Shown: positions 60,988 through 64,000 of the stretch, in pieces
How the letters are laid out: each line of letters opens with the position of its first letter
Position numbering within the stretch: position 1 is the stretch's first letter
Assembly (NCBI GenBank): GCA_017871115.1
Contig: JAFCIZ010000005.1
Span: forward strand, 5,077,501-5,141,500
DNA length: 64,000 nt
Source of the DNA: Cunninghamella blakesleeana
Taxonomy: Eukaryota; Mucoromycota; Mucoromycetes; Mucorales; Cunninghamellaceae
Direction of reading: 5' to 3'
Program-made: the position numbers and the translations under genes
The notes under the pieces: generated by a model
Told to the model about the DNA's origin: nothing
Databases searched by the model: none
The model's input: only the letters and a program-made list of their open reading frames with translations

Positions 60988-61854
60988 TCAAAAAGAATCT
61001 AAACTATCATTTTCCTCATGATCAAAATATGTATCAAAATCATTTTGTAAAATATTTGTAGTAGAAGTATTTTTTTCAAAATCTGAGGAACTTATTTTAT
61101 CAATTAATACACTATCATCATTTTTGTTCTTACTACTACCATTAGTAGAAGGTGGTGGTGATGATAAAGAAGAAGTAGGAGGAGAAAAAGAGGAAGAATG
61201 TATGAATTTAGGGTGATACTGATGTTGATGATGGCAATCTCTATTATATTTCTCAATATAACGATTCAACATTTTTTTTGCCATTATTTTTCCACGTAAA
61301 TGATCATTCATTGATTTTAATTGTTGATTTTCCAAACGTAAATCCATAACCTGTCGTTTTAATAGCTTTTCATTTTCAGTTAATGTATCAATTAATTTTT
61401 TCATTTCCATTTGCTGTCGACTTTTCTTTTGTCGATATTTTGCTGAAGCATTTTTATTACGCTGACGTCTTTCCAAAAGTGTTAATTCCCCAGTATGATT
61501 TTCATTACGTTGATGTATAGTAATAGTAGTGGAATCATCATCATCATCATCGTCTTCAGTATTATTAGTATTGCTGATCATTTTTTTATATTGTTCTATA
61601 TACGTTGATGATGACGACGACGACGATGACACTGCTACTTTTTGTTTTGATGTAAAACTAAATCCATTCGAGGAAAATGAAGAGGAGGAGGAAGAGGAGG
61701 ACATTGGTGAAGATGGTAGGTATGAATGGTCTATTAATGGTGTTTCTAATTCAAGTGGATAACGATATTGAGTTCCTTTTTTTATTGTTTTATCTTTTTC
61801 AACATCCATCATGACAAATGAGAGTGACATAGGTTTTTCAAAATGTTGGGTCAT
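60988..61854 (-). CDS. bZIP transcription factor (Gcn4/Cys3-like basic region)
   Basis: Single exon, 288 residues. The bZIP spans about 122-190: ERRQRNKNASAKYRQKKSRQ, then QMEMKKLIDTLTENEKLLKR and QVMDLRLENQQLKSMNDHLR. The RNKNASAKYRQKK basic region has the Asn/Ala/Arg pattern shared by Gcn4, Cys3 and Met28-like factors, and Leu repeats at seven-residue spacing follow. The flanks are Ser and Asp rich. Such proteins act as nuclear dimers on sulfur or amino-acid genes in other fungi; that role is family-based and not shown here. It is a different subgroup from the CREB/ATF-type bZIP at 19312-20871. Confidence 0.85.
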   Translation of the reverse strand: MTQHFEKPMSLSFVMMDVEKDKTIKKGTQYRYPLELETPLIDHSYLPSSPMSSSSSSSSFSSNGFSFTSKQKVAVSSSSSSSSTYIEQYKKMISNTNNTEDDDDDDDSTTITIHQRNENHTGELTLLERRQRNKNASAKYRQKKSRQQMEMKKLIDTLTENEKLLKRQVMDLRLENQQLKSMNDHLRGKIMAKKMLNRYIEKYNRDCHHQHQYHPKFIHSSSFSPPTSSLSSPPPSTNGSSKNKNDDSVLIDKISSSDFEKNTSTTNILQNDFDTYFDHEENDSLDSF

Positions 61855-63050
61855 TGTGTATGTATAGTATATATTTTAATTAGTAAAAATAGCGATGATG
61901 GGCTATTATTATTATCTTTTATAAAATTAATGTTGTAAGAAAAAGAAGAAAAAAGTAAGAAAGAAGAGTTTTTGTTCAATTCCAGGTGAGAATTTATTTA
62001 TGTTTGTGATTAATACTTTGTTTGGTAATATTAAATTGGAAGGTGTACTTTTTCAGTTACATGTACAATAAAAATCTCAGATCTTTTTCAATTGTCCCAT
62101 GATTTTTATTTTTTTTTATTTTTTAATTAAACAATGGTGTTTCATCCTGATTCTTTTATTTGCCCATTAATATAACACCTGGGTGATATTAAATATTCAT
62201 TGTTTAACTTCTGATAATCGTGTTTTATTGTTATTTATTTTGATTTCCATTTTGCTTATTATCGTCAACTTTATTTTATAGATAAGAACTATAATAATAA
62301 GCAAAAAAAGAAAAAAGAAAAACCATAATATATTAAGTTTAATATATTATTGTATTATTTATCAATGAATACATATAAAATATATTACGCATTTTTTAAA
62401 GGGAAACTGTATCAACGAATGTTACAGTAATATTGCACTGATCATTTACCAAATGTTGCTACTAATAAGTTGTACAGTATACCCCATCACCATACCTTTA
62501 TTATTATTATTGTAAATATGCTATTTGTGTAATGTATATATTTTTTTTATTATAATTATTCCATAGTGTAGTCATTAGTAAATTCATTAGCTTTTATAAG
62601 AAAAGTGTTCCGCGAAATAGAAACTTTTTTTTAGATTGTGGAATCATATATTTCAGAGCGCGTTTGCCTACACTGTAGATTCAACATCTGTTTTTAAAAA
62701 CTTTGTTAGTATTTTTAATAAAAAATATATCAAATTAATACTATGAATTCTATTATGTATGAAAATTAATATTAATATGATTTATTAGCTTTATAAATAA
62801 AAAAGTACAATAAATATAATAGAAATTATATAGTAATAAAAAAAAGTGAAATGAAGAAAAAGGAGAGAAAAAAAAGAGAAAAGAATATCTAAAAAATTTT
62901 CATAGGTGGATTCAAAATTAAAAATAAAAAATCAGCTTAAAATTTTAAAATTCGTTCTTTTCCTTCTTTTTTTTTTCCCCATTTATTATATATTAATTGA
63001 TATTATTTTAAATTTTTATAATATAAAAATATATATGTATATTAATATAA
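61855..63050. other. Divergent intergenic region upstream of the BRCT gene
   Basis: About 1.2 kb, AT-rich, with no gene recognised. A mixed-composition patch near 62600-62700 (GTTCCGCGAAATAG, then AGAGCGCGTTTGCC) may be regulatory. A C/T-rich block (62956-62980) precedes the BRCT gene. Confidence 0.4.
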
Positions 63051-64000
63051 ATGGATAATAATACAGGTATCATAAATGCCAGATCATTTCATTTTAAACA
63101 AAATCCACAGCTACGTGACAAACCCATTCGTAATAATGTGAAGAAAATAAAAAAAAGAAAGATTACACTGCATACCACACAACAACTAAAACAAGAACAA
63201 CAACGAACAGAAGATGAAAGTTTACCATTTGATCCTTCCACCATACTACAAGGATTAACTATTTATGTTGATAAATCAATAGAGAATCGTGGTAGATTAA
63301 CCAGCTTAGCGCGCGCTCTCGCAGCAAACGTTGTGGATGATTGGAATCTCTCAGTGACACATGTTATTCATGGATATTATAAACCATCCTCAGATACTAA
63401 GCGCCATATAACACCACGTATTATTACAAAATCATTGAGTAAACAAATGAGAGTGGTTTCTCCAACTTGGTTGTTAGCATGTTATGATGAAAAAAAACTT
63501 TTGAACGAAACTTTTTATCCTTATGAAATGGAATCTAATGAGCGTATAGCACCACTTAAAATGGAACCTAGCAATACAAATTCAGTATTAGATGATAATC
63601 CATTTGGCTTGGACCCTGATGAATATGCCGATACAGATAACGAAACGGAAGATGATAATGACCTCCATTGCGATAATAATAGAAAATTGACTGAATTCTT
63701 TCAACGTAACGATAGTAATAGCAATAGTAATGACAATAGCAATAACGATCAACAATATTCAGTATATAGTAATGATGTAGACTACGATAACAACAACAAC
63801 AATGCTAGAATTAATAATGGTAATGATAATAATCAAGAAAATAACAATGTTAACGACAATATATCTGTTCATTTTCCATCCATGGATGGTGCCTCACAAG
63901 GCCACTCACATTCTCCTCCCATGTTTGACTCGGCTTCAATAGATGATACGATCACTAATCCTGAAATAGAAACTATAACCGAGATTTCCGATAAAACAAC
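63051..64000 (+). CDS. BRCT-domain protein (TopBP1/Dpb11-like), 5' part, runs off the right edge
   Basis: One open frame from 63051 to the window end, 316 codons so far with no stop. After a basic N-terminus (NNVKKIKKRKITLH) a BRCT domain occupies about residues 65-165. It starts ILQGLTIYVDKSIENRGRLT, continues LAANVVDDWNLSVTHVIHGY, and ends VVSPTWLLACYDEKKLLNET; the VSPTWLLAC tryptophan is the hallmark. This arrangement is like the last BRCT units of Dpb11/Rad4/TopBP1, replication-checkpoint scaffolds. Downstream, RKLTEFFQR (about 211-219) resembles a PCNA-interacting motif, but with Asn where Gln is usual. An Asn/Asp-rich region follows. Other BRCT scaffolds remain possible. It may be intronless here or continue with introns to the right. 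Confidence 0.75.
   Translation, partial: MDNNTGIINARSFHFKQNPQLRDKPIRNNVKKIKKRKITLHTTQQLKQEQQRTEDESLPFDPSTILQGLTIYVDKSIENRGRLTSLARALAANVVDDWNLSVTHVIHGYYKPSSDTKRHITPRIITKSLSKQMRVVSPTWLLACYDEKKLLNETFYPYEMESNERIAPLKMEPSNTNSVLDDNPFGLDPDEYADTDNETEDDNDLHCDNNRKLTEFFQRNDSNSNSNDNSNNDQQYSVYSNDVDYDNNNNNARINNGNDNNQENNNVNDNISVHFPSMDGASQGHSHSPPMFDSASIDDTITNPEIETITEISDKT

Noticed and set aside
61529..61762. Plus-strand open frame with Ser, Asp and Glu runs
   Set aside because: It is the antisense of repeat codons in the bZIP gene on the minus strand.
1..64000. Prokaryote-type systems (CRISPR, operons, IS elements) and LTR elements
   Set aside because: All genes are eukaryotic with spliceosomal introns; no array of spaced repeats, terminal repeats or transposase motifs was found by reading.

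Overview
The window is a gene-dense, very AT-rich stretch of nuclear DNA from a fungus. Support comes from fungal-type families (Sds3, Gir2, Ufe1, Vcx1, Mon2, PAS kinase, an Ino4-like bHLH) and from many short GT-AG introns (often about 50-150 bp) with GTAAGT-like donors. Long Asn, Gln and Ser runs in regulatory proteins and pyrimidine-rich tracts before start codons fit too. Family mix and intron density suggest an early-diverging lineage, probably Mucoromycota, but that is an inference. I see no rRNA, tRNA, CRISPR array, LTR or intact transposon. Exon coordinates were joined by hand from splice motifs, reading frame and family conservation.

Layout. 1-6 kb: an ATP13A/Ypk9 P5B-ATPase (partial, minus), the syntaxin-18/Ufe1 SNARE (minus), a CAP-Gly protein (plus) and a bHLH factor (minus). 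6.9-12.3 kb: an intron-rich SSX2IP/Msd1-type coiled-coil protein and the Sds3 subunit of an Rpd3L-type deacetylase complex (both plus). 12.6-14.6 kb: coding-like minus-strand segments broken by frame changes, probably a decayed gene. 15.5-24.5 kb: an Ino4-like bHLH (plus), an O-fucosyltransferase-like gene with an apparent one-base frameshift (minus), a CREB/ATF-type bZIP with a CRE in its own upstream region (minus), a single-pass membrane protein (plus) and cyclin L (minus).

26-37.8 kb: a large intronless microtubule-associated protein with a C-terminal GAS2 domain and three EB1-binding SxIP motifs (plus), Gir2/RWDD1 (minus), pyruvate kinase and phosphoserine aminotransferase (both plus), and an unrecognised low-complexity protein (minus). 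39-48 kb: PAS kinase (plus), a gap with a coding-like relic, and a gephyrin-type MogA-MoeA fusion for molybdenum cofactor synthesis (plus). 48-64 kb: a small secreted I9-type protease inhibitor, a vacuolar Ca2+/H+ exchanger with a 21-nt microexon, the 16-exon MON2 gene (all plus), a Gcn4/Cys3-like bZIP (minus) and the 5' end of a BRCT-domain gene (plus, runs off the end).

The genes are mostly unrelated housekeeping and regulatory genes, not one pathway. Loose themes are endomembrane trafficking and ion homeostasis (ATP13A, Ufe1, Mon2, Vcx1), microtubule anchoring (CAP-Gly, SSX2IP, GAS2), transcription (two bHLH, two bZIP, Sds3, cyclin L) and glycolysis/serine supply (pyruvate kinase, Ser1, PAS kinase). 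I found no convincing multi-gene new system. The observations most worth following are the decayed locus, the fucosyltransferase frameshift, the microexons, an intron likely to fold into a long AAAT/TTTA hairpin, a G-quadruplex-prone intron in PAS kinase, and an insertion beside the allosteric site of pyruvate kinase.
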